The notes under the pieces: model-generated | The model's database searches: none | What the model was told of the DNA's origin: nothing | The model's input: only the letters and a program-made list of their open reading frames with translations | Shown here: in pieces, positions 9,114-18,698 of the stretch | How positions within the stretch are numbered: position 1 is the stretch's first letter | Layout of the letters: each line of letters starts with the position of its first letter | Position numbers and translations under genes: made by a program | From: Paractinoplanes pyxinae | Lineage (GTDB): Bacteria; Actinomycetota; Actinomycetes; Mycobacteriales; Micromonosporaceae | NCBI RefSeq assembly: GCF_026626335.1 | Contig: NZ_JAPNTZ010000010.1 | Span: forward strand, 1 to 64,000 | DNA: 64,000 bases | Reading direction: 5' to 3'

Positions 9114-9899
9114 CTAGAGGGCGTCGAGCGACGCCCGCCGGCGCGACTCGACCTCGAAAATCTTGAGCAGCACGACGGCCGCGACCGCGTAACCCGCCCC
9201 GACCAGCAGTTCCTGGCCGAGCGCGGGTGCGGCCGCGGCCAGTCCGTCTCCGGCCGCGAGCCGCCGGGCTGCCTCCGCCGCGTGCGTGATCGGCAGGTAG
9301 TGCCCGACCGTCACCATCCAGCCGGGCAGGTTCCCGGCCGGCACGTTCACGCCGGTGAGCAGCAGCAACAGGGCGACCGAGACGTTCGAGACCACCCACA
9401 CGTCGCGGAACCGCAGGCCCAGGGCGCCCAGCGTGAGCCCGAAGAACCCGCACGCCAACGAGCCGGCGGCCATGGCCAGGAACAGCCCGGGCACGGCGTC
9501 GAGAGGGATGCGGAGACCCAGCAGCGCCGCGCCCACGCTCAGGGTCACCACGGCGATGAGAAGACCATTTCCCGCGTACGGCAGAACCCGCCCCCAGAAA
9601 ATCGCGGTGCGGCTGCGGGGCGACAGCAGCACATGCCCGAGCGTGCCGAACCGCCGCTCGTTGGCCACCGCCATGGTGCCGCCGAACACGCAGGCCAGCG
9701 ACGCGGTCAGCACGGCGTTGCCGACGATGTAGAACCGGTCGTCGGCCACCTGCAACTGCCGGCCCAGGTAGGCGAAGAACAGCAACTGGAACAGCGGCCC
9801 GACCAGCAGCGTGCCGACGAACATGCCGGGCGTGGTCCAGTTGAACAGGGCGCGGTAGGCGATCACGCCGCCCACGGTCATCAAACGAAGAGTCTTCAT
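9114..9899 (-). CDS. ABC-2 type exporter permease (second permease)
   Basis: A membrane subunit of 261 residues with about six hydrophobic segments, belonging to the ABC-2 (DrrB-like) permease family. It should pair with the permease encoded just upstream and the ATPase at 10749-11726 to form an exporter. The start is the ATG at 9899, preceded on the minus strand by GGGAGG at proper distance; the longer frame upstream overlaps the neighbouring gene and is not needed. The C-terminus ends in a short basic tail. The substrate cannot be deduced. Confidence 0.85.
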   Translation of the reverse strand: MKTLRLMTVGGVIAYRALFNWTTPGMFVGTLLVGPLFQLLFFAYLGRQLQVADDRFYIVGNAVLTASLACVFGGTMAVANERRFGTLGHVLLSPRSRTAIFWGRVLPYAGNGLLIAVVTLSVGAALLGLRIPLDAVPGLFLAMAAGSLACGFFGLTLGALGLRFRDVWVVSNVSVALLLLLTGVNVPAGNLPGWMVTVGHYLPITHAAEAARRLAAGDGLAAAAPALGQELLVGAGYAVAAVVLLKIFEVESRRRASLDAL

Positions 9900-9981
9900 T
9901 CCGAGCCTCCCGGGCATGCCCTCCTGGCCCTCGCCGGCGGGGCCGTCGTCAGGTGCGGCAACTGCCGCTCGGTGCAGTCGG

Positions 9982-10752
9982 TCATGCCAGCGCCAAAGTT
10001 GCGGCCGCGCGGGCGCGGCGTTCGACATGGGTGAGGGCGAGACCGCCGAGGGCCAGGCAAAGCAGGCTGATGCCGAGGCAGATGCCGACCGACGGCCAGA
10101 CCGGCCCGCCGCTCGTGGCCTCGCGCAACGCCCGGGCACCCCAGGTGGTGGGCAGGATCGCGGCGATCGGCCCGGTCCACGAGGGCAGCACGGTGATCGG
10201 CACCAGCATGCCGGAGACCAGCCACACCGGGTATTCGAGCGTGTTGGCCAGCGCGTTGGCGTTGCGCATGAGCACGAACGTGGCCGCCAGCAGCAGGCCG
10301 AACATGCCGAGTGCGATCACACAGACCACCGACGCCACGACGAATGCGGCCGGGTGCGCGAAGTCGAGACGTATCCCGTACAGGAAACGACCCCAGACCA
10401 ACGTGGCGAGCAGGGCGTAAATGCCGGTGAGGCCGGTGGCGATCGTGATGGGGAGGATGACGAGCACGGGCCGCCGCGGCGCCAACATGATCATTTCGAG
10501 CGTGCCCATCCAGCGCTGACCCTGGATGGCGCCGCCCGAGCCGAACAGCACTGACGACCAGACGCCCATCACTCCGGCGCCGACCGCGGCCTCGAGCAGC
10601 CGATGTTGTTCGCCGCCGGCGCGGAACAGGTACACGGCGAGGGTGGCCTGCACGATCGGCACGATCAAGGTGATCGCGATCTCGAAGGGCGAGCGGCTGA
10701 TCTGCTTGATGTGCAGCAGCGTGCCGACCACGAGCAGCCTGAGCACATTCAT
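9982..10752 (-). CDS. ABC-2 type exporter permease (first permease)
   Basis: A 256-residue integral membrane protein with an N-terminal cytoplasmic stretch followed by about six predicted helices (for example IAITLIVPIVQATLAVYLF and FVVASVVCVIALGMFGLLLA). It is a DrrB-like ABC-2 permease. Its ATG overlaps the stop of the ATPase gene (10749-10752), so the two are translationally coupled. Together with the following permease it makes a heterodimeric membrane part of one exporter. The last residues (about 10000-9982) are basic. Confidence 0.85.
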   Translation of the reverse strand: MNVLRLLVVGTLLHIKQISRSPFEIAITLIVPIVQATLAVYLFRAGGEQHRLLEAAVGAGVMGVWSSVLFGSGGAIQGQRWMGTLEMIMLAPRRPVLVILPITIATGLTGIYALLATLVWGRFLYGIRLDFAHPAAFVVASVVCVIALGMFGLLLAATFVLMRNANALANTLEYPVWLVSGMLVPITVLPSWTGPIAAILPTTWGARALREATSGGPVWPSVGICLGISLLCLALGGLALTHVERRARAAATLALA

Positions 10753-11726
10753 GCCGCGCTCACGATCGCCACGTACGCGTCCTCGAGCGTCGGCTCCCGG
10801 CTGTCCACCCGGCCGAGGCGGATGCCCGCCAACTCCCGCAGCACGTCACCTTGGACATCCACGTGCGCATCCGAGTGGACGGTCAGCAATTGCAGGGCTC
10901 CACGGGCTTCAACTGCGGTTTCCCGTACGCCGGGCAGCCCCCGAAGTGCGTCGACCGCACTCTCGGGAACTCCGTACGCCTCCACTTCGACCACCCGGCG
11001 CCCGTCGGCCCGGTGGCGTAGTTCGGCCGGTGTGCCCAGGGCCTGGATCTGCCCGTCGGCGATGACCGCGATCCGGTCGCACAGCTCGTCGGCCTCGGCC
11101 ATGTAGTGGGTCGTCAGCAGCACGGTCGTCCCGGTCGAGGCCAGGTCGGACACCGTACGCCGAAGCTCGCGGGCCGCCACCGGGTCGACCCCGATCGACG
11201 GCTCGTCGAGGAACAGCACGTCCGGGGAGTGCAGCAAACCGCGCGCGATGTGCAGCCGCTGCCGCATGCCGCGCGAATACCCCTCGACGCGTTCACCCTC
11301 GCGGCCGGACAGCCCGACCAGCTCCAGCAGCTCGGCGATGCGCCGCTTCTGATCGCGCGGGGCAACGCCGTACAGCTCGGCGAAGTAGCGCAGATTGTCC
11401 AGCGCGGACAGCCGGTCGTAGAGGCCGCGGTCGCCGCCGAACACGTAGCCGATCCTGCGGCGTACGTCCCGGGTCTCTTTCTCGACGTCGAAGCCGCACA
11501 CCCGGGCCGTGCCCGAGGTCGGGATGAGCAGGGTGTTCAGCATCTTGATGGTGGTCGTCTTGCCGGCGCCGTTCGGTCCCAGCAGCCCGAACAGCTCGCC
11601 CCGGCCGACTGTGAAGGTCACCCCGCGGACCGCCTCGACCTCGGTGCGCTTCGGCTTGAGCCAGCCCGTGCGCGCCTTGTAGGTCCGGCGTAGATCGTGC
11701 GCCTCGATGGCGTTGTCGCTCCCCAT
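10749..11726 (-). CDS. ABC transporter ATP-binding protein (DrrA-like)
   Basis: The ATPase of the exporter, 325 residues from the ATG at 11726. Walker A is GPNGAGKTTT, the signature is YSRGMRQRLHIARG (a variant LSGGQ), Walker B is DVLFLDEP and the switch histidine lies in LLTTHYMAEA. A C-terminal extension of about 80 residues is typical of DrrA-like proteins. An upstream TTG at 11735 is in frame, but TAGCGT at 11735-11740 is a -10-like box 8 nt before the ATG, favouring the ATG and a nearly leaderless transcript. The two permease genes follow with overlap and 82-bp spacing. Confidence 0.9.
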   Translation of the reverse strand: MGSDNAIEAHDLRRTYKARTGWLKPKRTEVEAVRGVTFTVGRGELFGLLGPNGAGKTTTIKMLNTLLIPTSGTARVCGFDVEKETRDVRRRIGYVFGGDRGLYDRLSALDNLRYFAELYGVAPRDQKRRIAELLELVGLSGREGERVEGYSRGMRQRLHIARGLLHSPDVLFLDEPSIGVDPVAARELRRTVSDLASTGTTVLLTTHYMAEADELCDRIAVIADGQIQALGTPAELRHRADGRRVVEVEAYGVPESAVDALRGLPGVRETAVEARGALQLLTVHSDAHVDVQGDVLRELAGIRLGRVDSREPTLEDAYVAIVSAA

Positions 11727-11756
11727 GCGGGCCAACGCTAGGGAATCGACCGACGT

Positions 11757-12752
11757 CTAGGAAACGAATTCGGTACGGGCCGAATCCTCACCGAGCAGCG
11801 TCACCAGGGCCGTGCCGGCCGGCTCGAGACCGTAGAGAACTCGGCGCCCGGCCCGGCGGCGGTGCACCACCCCGGCCGCGAGCAGACCGGCCAGATGTTC
11901 CGAGATCGTGCTGGGAGCCAGGCCGAGCGTCGTGGCCAGGCCGGTCGTGGTGGCCGGGACGGTCAGAGCGCGCAGCACGGCGGCCCGTCCCCGCCCCAGC
12001 AACACGGACAGGCGGTCGTCAGCCGGTCGCGCCGCCGGCGCATCGGCCAGCACGGCCGCGCCCCGCGACTGGTAGGTGACCATGACCAGGTCGGGCTGAT
12101 CGCCCGAACACATCAGCGCGCCCCGCGAGAAGATCAGCGGCACCAGCAGCAGCCGCTGGTTGACCGCGGTGAACGCCTGCTCCAGCGGCTTCTTGAGGGT
12201 GAGAACCGGCCGCTCCCACCGAATGCGCTCGTGCAGCTGGGCGAGGAGCGCGTCCGGCCCGTCCGCGGCCAGAGCCCGGGCCCGCAACAGCACCTCTTCG
12301 TCGAGCGCGGCCCGCATGGCCGGCCAGTACGGCGCGATCGCCGCGTCCCAGTACTCCTGCACCCCGTCGGCCAGCTTGTCGAGCGCCGCCTGCCGGTCGT
12401 TCCGGAAGGGGCGCAGCACCGGCAGCACGTCGCCGTCCGGATAGTGCTTGGCCAGCTCGGCCTCGATCACCTCGGCCGGGGTGGCCCGCAGGAGGTCGAG
12501 TTGCTCGCCGATGGTGGGCATCGCGGTGACGGGCGGCGGGCAGAGAAAGTCCGGCGAGACCGACGGCAGATCGCAGTAGAGCGACACCGGCCCGGTCAGC
12601 GAACGCGCCCGCTGCGCCCACGCCTCGTACGGCCAAGGCACGCCCGCCGGATTCCGCTGCAACAGAGCCAAACTGCACATGACCTCGGCCAACGGGCTGA
12701 TCGCGATCCGCGTACGAGAAAGCGTCCGCTCATCAATCTCCATCCGAATCAC
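11757..12752 (-). CDS. ArsR-family HTH regulator with DUF5937-like sensor region
   Basis: A transcription factor of 331 residues. The C-terminal about 80 residues form a winged helix of the ArsR type (TTTGLATTLGLAPSTISEHLAGLLAAGVVHRRRAG). The N-terminal about 230 residues resemble the DUF5937 region found ahead of such domains in actinobacteria. It lies immediately upstream of the ABC exporter in the same direction and is the obvious candidate for controlling it. The start is the GTG at 12752 because TAAGGT lies exactly 7 nt upstream; an ATG at 12743 is the alternative. The ligand is unknown. Confidence 0.82.
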   Translation of the reverse strand: MIRMEIDERTLSRTRIAISPLAEVMCSLALLQRNPAGVPWPYEAWAQRARSLTGPVSLYCDLPSVSPDFLCPPPVTAMPTIGEQLDLLRATPAEVIEAELAKHYPDGDVLPVLRPFRNDRQAALDKLADGVQEYWDAAIAPYWPAMRAALDEEVLLRARALAADGPDALLAQLHERIRWERPVLTLKKPLEQAFTAVNQRLLLVPLIFSRGALMCSGDQPDLVMVTYQSRGAAVLADAPAARPADDRLSVLLGRGRAAVLRALTVPATTTGLATTLGLAPSTISEHLAGLLAAGVVHRRRAGRRVLYGLEPAGTALVTLLGEDSARTEFVS

Positions 12753-12758
12753 ACGGCC

Positions 12759-12764
12759 ACCTTA
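12759..12764 (-). promoter_or_regulatory. -10 box (TAAGGT) of leaderless regulator gene
   Basis: On the minus strand TAAGGT is followed by six bases and then the GTG at 12752, the same 7-nt geometry as at valS. This decides in favour of the GTG start. Confidence 0.45.
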
Positions 12765-13000
12765 GAACGCCGGGCCACAAACCAAGTTCCCTCACCCTGT
12801 ACGCACGACTAGTGTGCACGAGGTGGTGGTTCTGAACGCGGACTCGGCTGAGACGATTCGGCGTACGCACTCGCGCTACTTCAAGAGCCTGGGTGAGATG
12901 GCGCGAAGCTGACCCGGTCATCGATCTCGATGCGGATCTCGCCGGTGGTGTTCAGGGTGCGGACACCCGCCGGTCAACCGGGATCGATAGGCATCATGGT
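12765..13000. other. Intergenic stretch with a possible small gene remnant
   Basis: This gap separates the divergent regulator and phoD genes. On the plus strand a short frame from the GTG at 12814 (or 12823) to the TGA at 12910 encodes about 30 residues ending RRTHSRYFKSLGEMARS. It has no recognisable family and may be a relic or chance. No terminator or strong promoter was seen. Confidence 0.3.
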
Positions 13001-14530
13001 ATGACTTCGATCTCACGAAGGAACCTGCTGCGCGCGGGCGTTGCCGGTGGCGTGGCCGGCCTGGCCGGCGGGGCGCCCGCGTTCTCCTCGGCGGGCCACC
13101 GGCCCGTCCTCACCCACGGCGTCCAGAGCGGCGACCCGTTGGGCAACTCGGCCGTCGTCTGGAGCCGGGCCGACCGGCCCGGGCGGCTCTGGGTGCAGGT
13201 CAGCAAGCGGCCCGACTTCCGCGGGTCGCGGGTGTTGCGCGGGCCTATCGTCACGCCGGACTCCGACTTCACCGGGAAGCTCACGCTGCGTGGGCTGCCC
13301 TCGGGCGAGCAGCTCTACTACCGGGTGCGGGCCGAGAGCCTGGAGCGGCCCGGCCTGTTCGGCGCCCCGGTCAGCGGCTCGCTGCGGACCGCGCCGTCGC
13401 GTCGCCGGGACGTCCGGTTCGTCTGGACCGGTGATGTGGTCGGCCAGGGGTGGGGCATCGACCCGGCGTACGGCGGACTGAAGATTTTCGAGTCGATGCG
13501 CCGCCGCCGGCCGGACTTCCTGCTGCACAGCGGCGACACGGTCTACGCCGACGGGCCGCTGACCGAGACGGTGGCGCTGCCCGACGGCCGGGTCTGGCGC
13601 AACCTGGTCACCGAGGAGAAGCTGAAGGTCGCCGAGACGCTCAAGGAGTATCGCGGCCAGTACGCCTACAACCTGCTCGACCAGGCCTACCGGGCGTTCG
13701 CCGCCGAGGTGCCGCAGATCAACCAGTGGGACGACCACGAGGTGACCAACAACTGGTACCCGGGGGAGATCCTGGACGACGCCCGCTACACCGAGAAGCG
13801 GGTCGACGTGCTGGCCGGGCGGGCCCGTCAGGCGTACCACGAGTGGGTTCCGACGCCGATGCGCAGCGGGCCGGTCTACCGCAAGATCTCGTACGGGCCG
13901 CTGCTCGACATCTTCGTGCTCGACATGCGCACCTTCAAGGACGTCAACGACGGCAACACGTACGCCGATCCGAACCGTGGCCTGCTCGGTCGGGAGCAGC
14001 GCGAGTGGCTGATCCGCGGCCTGCGCGAGTCGAAGGCGACCTGGAAGGTGATCGCCAACGACCTGCCGCTCGGCCTGGTCGTGCCGGACGGCGCGACCGC
14101 GCAGGAGGGCGTGGCCCAGGGCGACCCGGGCGCGCCCAAGGGCCGCGAGCTCGAGTTCGCTGAAGTACTGAAGAACGCCCACCGCCACCACGTCACCGGC
14201 ATCGTCTTCCTGACCGCCGACGTGCACTACACCCAGGCCAACCACTACGACCCGGCCCGGGCGGCGATCCAGGACTTCACCCCGTTCTGGGAGTTCGTGT
14301 CGGGCCCGGCTCACGCGGGCGCGTTCGGTCCCAACGCTCTTGACCTCACCTTCGGGCCCAAGACGGCCTTCGTGAACGCCCCGCCGGCCGCCAACACGTC
14401 CCCGGCCGACGGCTTCCAGCACTTCGGCGAGGTCGAGATCGACGCCGAGACCAAGGCCTTCACGGTCAACCTGCGTGACCGCGACGGCAAGTCCCTCTGG
14501 AGCACGACCCTGCCCGCCCCGAGGCGCTGA
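13001..14530 (+). CDS. phoD: Alkaline phosphatase D family protein (PhoD), Tat-exported
   Basis: A 509-residue metallophosphoesterase that should hydrolyse phosphomonoesters or diesters outside the membrane. The N-terminus has a twin-arginine signal (SRRNLLRAG followed by an Ala/Gly-rich stretch), which fixes the start at the ATG of 13001. A PhoD N-terminal domain follows to about 125. The catalytic domain contains HSGDTVYADGP, NQWDDHEVTNN and TADVHYTQANHYD, which supply metal ligands. No Pho-box-like repeat was confidently identified upstream. The gene is followed by the ileS riboswitch. Confidence 0.9.
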   Translation: MTSISRRNLLRAGVAGGVAGLAGGAPAFSSAGHRPVLTHGVQSGDPLGNSAVVWSRADRPGRLWVQVSKRPDFRGSRVLRGPIVTPDSDFTGKLTLRGLPSGEQLYYRVRAESLERPGLFGAPVSGSLRTAPSRRRDVRFVWTGDVVGQGWGIDPAYGGLKIFESMRRRRPDFLLHSGDTVYADGPLTETVALPDGRVWRNLVTEEKLKVAETLKEYRGQYAYNLLDQAYRAFAAEVPQINQWDDHEVTNNWYPGEILDDARYTEKRVDVLAGRARQAYHEWVPTPMRSGPVYRKISYGPLLDIFVLDMRTFKDVNDGNTYADPNRGLLGREQREWLIRGLRESKATWKVIANDLPLGLVVPDGATAQEGVAQGDPGAPKGRELEFAEVLKNAHRHHVTGIVFLTADVHYTQANHYDPARAAIQDFTPFWEFVSGPAHAGAFGPNALDLTFGPKTAFVNAPPAANTSPADGFQHFGEVEIDAETKAFTVNLRDRDGKSLWSTTLPAPRR

Positions 14531-14542
14531 AACAACCGGATG

Positions 14543-14751
14543 GCCGGTATCGTTGTCGGAGCGCAGGCGACGATCCGGCCATCACCGGGGAGCTTCCGGA
14601 AGAACAGAGCACACGCTCTCAGTAGAACCGGGTGGCGGCGGCCGAGAAGAAATGAGCGGGCGGAGAGATCCGTCAAGCGAGGTGGTACCGCGGGCCCGAG
14701 GGCTCGTCCTCGCAGTCTGATCGACGACTGCTACGAGGAGATCCACCGATC
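14543..14751 (+). ncRNA. T-box riboswitch (translational, ultrashort stem I) controlling ileS
   Basis: The leader contains the T-box AGGTGGTACCGCGG at 14680-14693. At 14575-14588 a small hairpin (CCGG ... CCGG) carries AUC (14581-14583) in its loop, the specifier codon expected for tRNA-Ile. The ribosome binding site GAGGAG (14735-14740) can be sequestered: TCCTC (14707-14711) pairs with GAGGA (14735-14739), stacked on GCAGTC (14712-14717) with GACTGC (14726-14731). There is no U-tract, so control should be on translation initiation, as known for actinobacterial ileS T-boxes. Uncharged tRNA-Ile would open the sequestrator. Confidence 0.9.
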
Positions 14752-17700
14752 ATGGCCTATCCGAAGCACACCGACGCCGTGGGCGTGCCGGCCAGCCCCG
14801 ACCTGCCCGCCGTCGAGCGCGCGGTCCTCGAGCACTGGACGGCCGACAAGACCTTCGAGGCGTCCGTCGAGCAGCGCCCGGCCGGGCAGAACGGCAGCAA
14901 CGAGTACGTCTTCTACGACGGCCCGCCGTTCGCCAACGGCCTGCCGCACTACGGGCACCTGTTCACCGGCTACGTGAAAGACCTGGTGCCGCGCTACCAG
15001 ACGATGCGCGGCAAGCACGTCGAGCGCCGGTTCGGCTGGGACACCCACGGGCTGCCGGCCGAGGTGGAGGCCGAGAAGCAGCTGGGCATCACGACCAAGG
15101 CGCAGATCGTCGAGCTCGGCATCGACAAGTTCAACGACGCCTGCCGTACGTCGGTGCTGGCCTACACCAAGGACTGGGAGCGCTACGTCACCCGGCAGGC
15201 CCGCTGGGTCGACTTCGAAGACGACTACAAGACCCTCGACCCCAGCTACATGGAGTCGGTCATGTGGGCGTTCAAGACCCTGCACGACAAGGGCCTGGTC
15301 TACGAGGGCTTCCGCGTCCTGGCCTACTGCTTCCGGTGCGAGACCCCGCTGTCGAACACCGAGACCCGCATGGACGACGTCTATCGCGACCGCACCGACC
15401 CGGCGCTGACGGTGACGTTCCGGCTGGAGACGGGCGAGGACATCGCGGTGTGGACGACCACGCCGTGGACGCTGCCGTCCAACCTGGCGCTGGCCGTCGG
15501 CCCGGACATCGACTACGCGATCTTGGCCGACAAAACAGGCAAAAAACTCATCATGGGTGCGGGGCGCGTGACCGCGTACGGGAAAGAACTTGAGGGTTTT
15601 GAGGTAGTCGGCAGTGTGAAAGGCCGCGAGCTGGCCGGCCGGAAGTACACCCCGATGTTCGACTTCCTGGTCGAGCAGGGCGGCCCGAACGCTTTCCAGG
15701 TGCTGGCGGCCGACTACGTCAGCGACGAGGACGGCACCGGCGTCGTGCACCAGGCGCCGGCCTTCGGCGAGGACGACCAGAACGTCTGCAACGCGGCCGG
15801 CATCCCGACGATCGTGACCGTCGACGAGCACACCCGCTTCACCGCGCTCGTGCCGGACTACCAGGGCACGCAGGTCTTCGAGGCCAACAAGCCGATCATC
15901 GCGCGGCTCAAGCAGGAGCAGAAGGTGCTGCGGCACGAGGGCTACACGCACTCGTACCCGCACTGCTGGCGCTGCGACACCCCGCTGGTCTACAAGGCGG
16001 TGTCGTCGTGGTTCGTGGCCGTGACCAAGTTCCGCGACCGCATGGTCGAGCTGAACCAGCAGATCACCTGGACGCCGGCCCACATCAAGGACGGCTCGTT
16101 CGGCAAGTGGCTGGCCAACGCCCGCGACTGGTCGATCTCGCGCAACCGGTTCTGGGGCTCGCCCATCCCGGTCTGGAAGTCGGACGACCCGAACTACCCG
16201 CGCGTCGACGTCTACGGCTCCTTCGACGAGATGCAACGCGACTTCGGCGTCAAAATCGAAGACCTGCATCGCCCGTACGTCGATGAGCTGATCCGCCCCA
16301 ACCCGGACGACCCGACCGGCAAGTCGACCATGCGCCGGGTGCCCGAGGTGCTCGACTGCTGGTTCGAGTCGGGCTCGATGCCGTTCGCCCAGGTGCACTA
16401 CCCGTTCGAGAACAAGGACTGGTTCGAGCACCACTACCCGGGCGACTTCATCGTCGAGTACATCGGCCAGACCCGCGGCTGGTTCTACACCATGCACGTG
16501 CTGGCCACGGCGCTGTTCGACCGGCCCGCGTTCCGCAACTGCCTGAGCCACGGCATCCTGCTCGGCGAGGACGGCCGCAAGATGTCCAAGTCGCTGCGGA
16601 ACTACCCGGACGTCTACAAGATCTTCGACTCGCACGGGTCGGACGCGATGCGCTGGATGCTGATGTCGTCGCCGGTGCTGCGGGGCGGGGACATGCCGGT
16701 CACCGAGGTGGCGATCCGCGACTCGGTGCGTCAGGTGCTCCTGCCGCTGTGGAACGTCTGGTACTTCTTCAGCCTCTACGCCAACGCCTCCGGGCACGAG
16801 GCGACGTTCCGCACGGATTCGAAGGACCTGCTCGACCGCTACATCCTGGCCAAGACCGGTGAGCTGATCACCGACGTCCAGCGTCAGATGGACGACTATG
16901 ACATCTCGGGCGCGGCGGCCAGCGTGCGCTCCTACCTCGACGCTTTGACGAATTGGTACGTACGGCGGTCACGCGACCGTTTCTGGGCCGGTGATCAGGA
17001 CGCGTTCGACACCCTGGCCACCGTGCTCGAGACGCTGTGCCGGGTGGTGGCGCCGCTCGCGCCGCTCACCACCGAGGAGATCTGGCGCGGCCTGACCGGC
17101 GAGCGCTCGGTGCACCTGACCGACTGGCCCGACGCCTCGGCCTTCCCGGCCGACCACGAGCTGGTCGCCTCGATGGACGCCATCCGCGACGTCGCCTCGG
17201 CCGCGTTGTCGCTGCGCAAGGCGCGTGCCCTGCGGGTGCGGCTGCCGCTGGCCAAGCTGACCGTGGCCACCACCGACGCTCCGAAGCTGGCGAGCCTGAG
17301 CGACCTGGTGGCCGACGAGGTCAACGTCAAGGAGGTCGTCTTCACCGACGACGTCGCCGCCTCGTCGCAGCAGGTGCTCACCGTCGTGCCGCGGGCGCTC
17401 GGCCCGCGCGTGGGCAAGCAGGTGCAGCAGGTCATCAAGGCGGTCAAGGCCGGCGAGTGGCAGCTGGTCGACGGCGCCCCGGTGGCTGCCGGCGTCACCC
17501 TGCAGGACGGCGAGTACGAGCTCAAGCTGGTCGCGGCCGACGTCGAGAACTCGGCGCCGCTGCCGGGCGGCACGGGCGTCGTCGTGCTCGACACCGCGGT
17601 CACCCCCGAACTGGCGGCCGAGGGGCTGGCCCGCGACGTGATCCGGGTCGTGCAGCAGGCCCGGCGCGACGCCGGCCTGGACGTCTCGGACCGGATCGCG

Positions 17701-17874
17701 CTGGTCGTGTCGGCCACCGAGCCGGTGCGGGCGGCGGTCGAGGCGCACCGCGAGTTCGTCGGCGGCGAGACGCTGGCGACCTCGGTGACGCTGACCGACG
17801 CGGGCGCCGACGGCTTCGCGGGTGAGGTCGGCGACTCGGATCAGGTAACAGTTCAGGTCACGAAGGCGGTCTGA
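14752..17874 (+). CDS. ileS: Isoleucyl-tRNA synthetase (long, type-2-like)
   Basis: Class I synthetase of 1040 residues that charges tRNA-Ile. The HIGH motif is in the variant form HYGH (GLPHYGHLFTG, near residue 65), and the KMSKS loop GRKMSKSLRN is near residue 609. Length and the HYGH variant fit the eukaryote-like IleRS2 group, members of which are known to tolerate mupirocin; whether this one does is inference. Translation starts at the ATG of 14752 behind a sequesterable Shine-Dalgarno sequence in the T-box leader. It is followed by a gap of 149 bp and an acyltransferase gene. Confidence 0.96.
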   Translation: MAYPKHTDAVGVPASPDLPAVERAVLEHWTADKTFEASVEQRPAGQNGSNEYVFYDGPPFANGLPHYGHLFTGYVKDLVPRYQTMRGKHVERRFGWDTHGLPAEVEAEKQLGITTKAQIVELGIDKFNDACRTSVLAYTKDWERYVTRQARWVDFEDDYKTLDPSYMESVMWAFKTLHDKGLVYEGFRVLAYCFRCETPLSNTETRMDDVYRDRTDPALTVTFRLETGEDIAVWTTTPWTLPSNLALAVGPDIDYAILADKTGKKLIMGAGRVTAYGKELEGFEVVGSVKGRELAGRKYTPMFDFLVEQGGPNAFQVLAADYVSDEDGTGVVHQAPAFGEDDQNVCNAAGIPTIVTVDEHTRFTALVPDYQGTQVFEANKPIIARLKQEQKVLRHEGYTHSYPHCWRCDTPLVYKAVSSWFVAVTKFRDRMVELNQQITWTPAHIKDGSFGKWLANARDWSISRNRFWGSPIPVWKSDDPNYPRVDVYGSFDEMQRDFGVKIEDLHRPYVDELIRPNPDDPTGKSTMRRVPEVLDCWFESGSMPFAQVHYPFENKDWFEHHYPGDFIVEYIGQTRGWFYTMHVLATALFDRPAFRNCLSHGILLGEDGRKMSKSLRNYPDVYKIFDSHGSDAMRWMLMSSPVLRGGDMPVTEVAIRDSVRQVLLPLWNVWYFFSLYANASGHEATFRTDSKDLLDRYILAKTGELITDVQRQMDDYDISGAAASVRSYLDALTNWYVRRSRDRFWAGDQDAFDTLATVLETLCRVVAPLAPLTTEEIWRGLTGERSVHLTDWPDASAFPADHELVASMDAIRDVASAALSLRKARALRVRLPLAKLTVATTDAPKLASLSDLVADEVNVKEVVFTDDVAASSQQVLTVVPRALGPRVGKQVQQVIKAVKAGEWQLVDGAPVAAGVTLQDGEYELKLVAADVENSAPLPGGTGVVVLDTAVTPELAAEGLARDVIRVVQQARRDAGLDVSDRIALVVSATEPVRAAVEAHREFVGGETLATSVTLTDAGADGFAGEVGDSDQVTVQVTKAV

Positions 17875-18023
17875 GGCGGCGGCCGGCTCGGATATTCCAC
17901 GCATCTGTGATGAATGTCCGGGCCGGTCGGCCAGATCGACAGGGACTTCCGAGTTCCCGTCCGATAACCTGACCGCGCTCCCCACATTTTTCGCGCGCAC
18001 GCCTGTCCCCGGAGGAACCCCAG

Positions 18024-18698
18024 TTGCCGCTGCTCTACACGATCGGCAAGTTCACGGTCGGCAACGCGATGATGCTCGGCTGGCGCCCCCGCGTCGAGGG
18101 CCTCGAGCACATCCCCCGGACCGGTGGCGTGATCTTCGCCGGCAACCACCTCTCGGTCGCCGACGAGCTGTTCCTCGGCTCGGTGGTGCCGCGTCACCTG
18201 GCCTTCTGGGCCAAGGAGGAGTACTTCGACGGCACCGGCCTCAAGGGCTGGTTCAACCGCAGCCTCATGCACGGGCTCGGCGCCATCCGGGTCGCCCGCC
18301 GCGGCGGCCGGGACGCGCTGACCGCGTTCGACGGCGCCATCCCGGTGCTCAAGGCCGGTGACGCCATCGCGCTCTATCCCGAGGGCACCCGCTCGCCCGA
18401 CGGCCGGCTCTACCGCGGCCGCACCGGCGTGGCCCGGCTCTCGGTGGCGGCCGGGGTGCCGGTCGTCCCGGTCGGCATGCTCGGCACCGACAAGGTGCAG
18501 CCCATCGGTCAGTTGCTGCCCAAGCCGGCGCGCGGCGTGGTCACCATCAAGTTCGGCGAGCCGATCTCCACGGTCGGCCGGGCCGACGACCGGACGTCGC
18601 TGCGCCAGCTCACCGACGAGGTGATGACCGAGATCCAGAAGCTGACCGGTCAGGAGTACGTGCCCCGCTACGCCCCGGCCAAGCAGCCCAAAGACTAG
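18024..18698 (+). CDS. plsC: 1-acylglycerol-3-phosphate O-acyltransferase family protein
   Basis: A PlsC-type acyltransferase of 224 residues, acting at the inner face of the membrane in phospholipid synthesis. The catalytic NHLSVAD (the NHx4D motif) is near residue 40, the glycerophosphate-binding EGTRS near residue 118, and VPVVPVG follows. The start is a TTG at 18024 preceded by GGAGGAA; an ATG further in would delete part of the N-terminal helix. Its stop codon shares the tetramer CTAG with the stop of the convergent photolyase gene. It could also acylate another lysolipid. Confidence 0.88.
   Translation: MPLLYTIGKFTVGNAMMLGWRPRVEGLEHIPRTGGVIFAGNHLSVADELFLGSVVPRHLAFWAKEEYFDGTGLKGWFNRSLMHGLGAIRVARRGGRDALTAFDGAIPVLKAGDAIALYPEGTRSPDGRLYRGRTGVARLSVAAGVPVVPVGMLGTDKVQPIGQLLPKPARGVVTIKFGEPISTVGRADDRTSLRQLTDEVMTEIQKLTGQEYVPRYAPAKQPKD

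Noticed and set aside
12814..12912. 32-codon frame with GTG start between regulator and phoD
   Set aside because: It is too short, lacks a ribosome binding site and matches no family; it is mentioned only in the intergenic entry.
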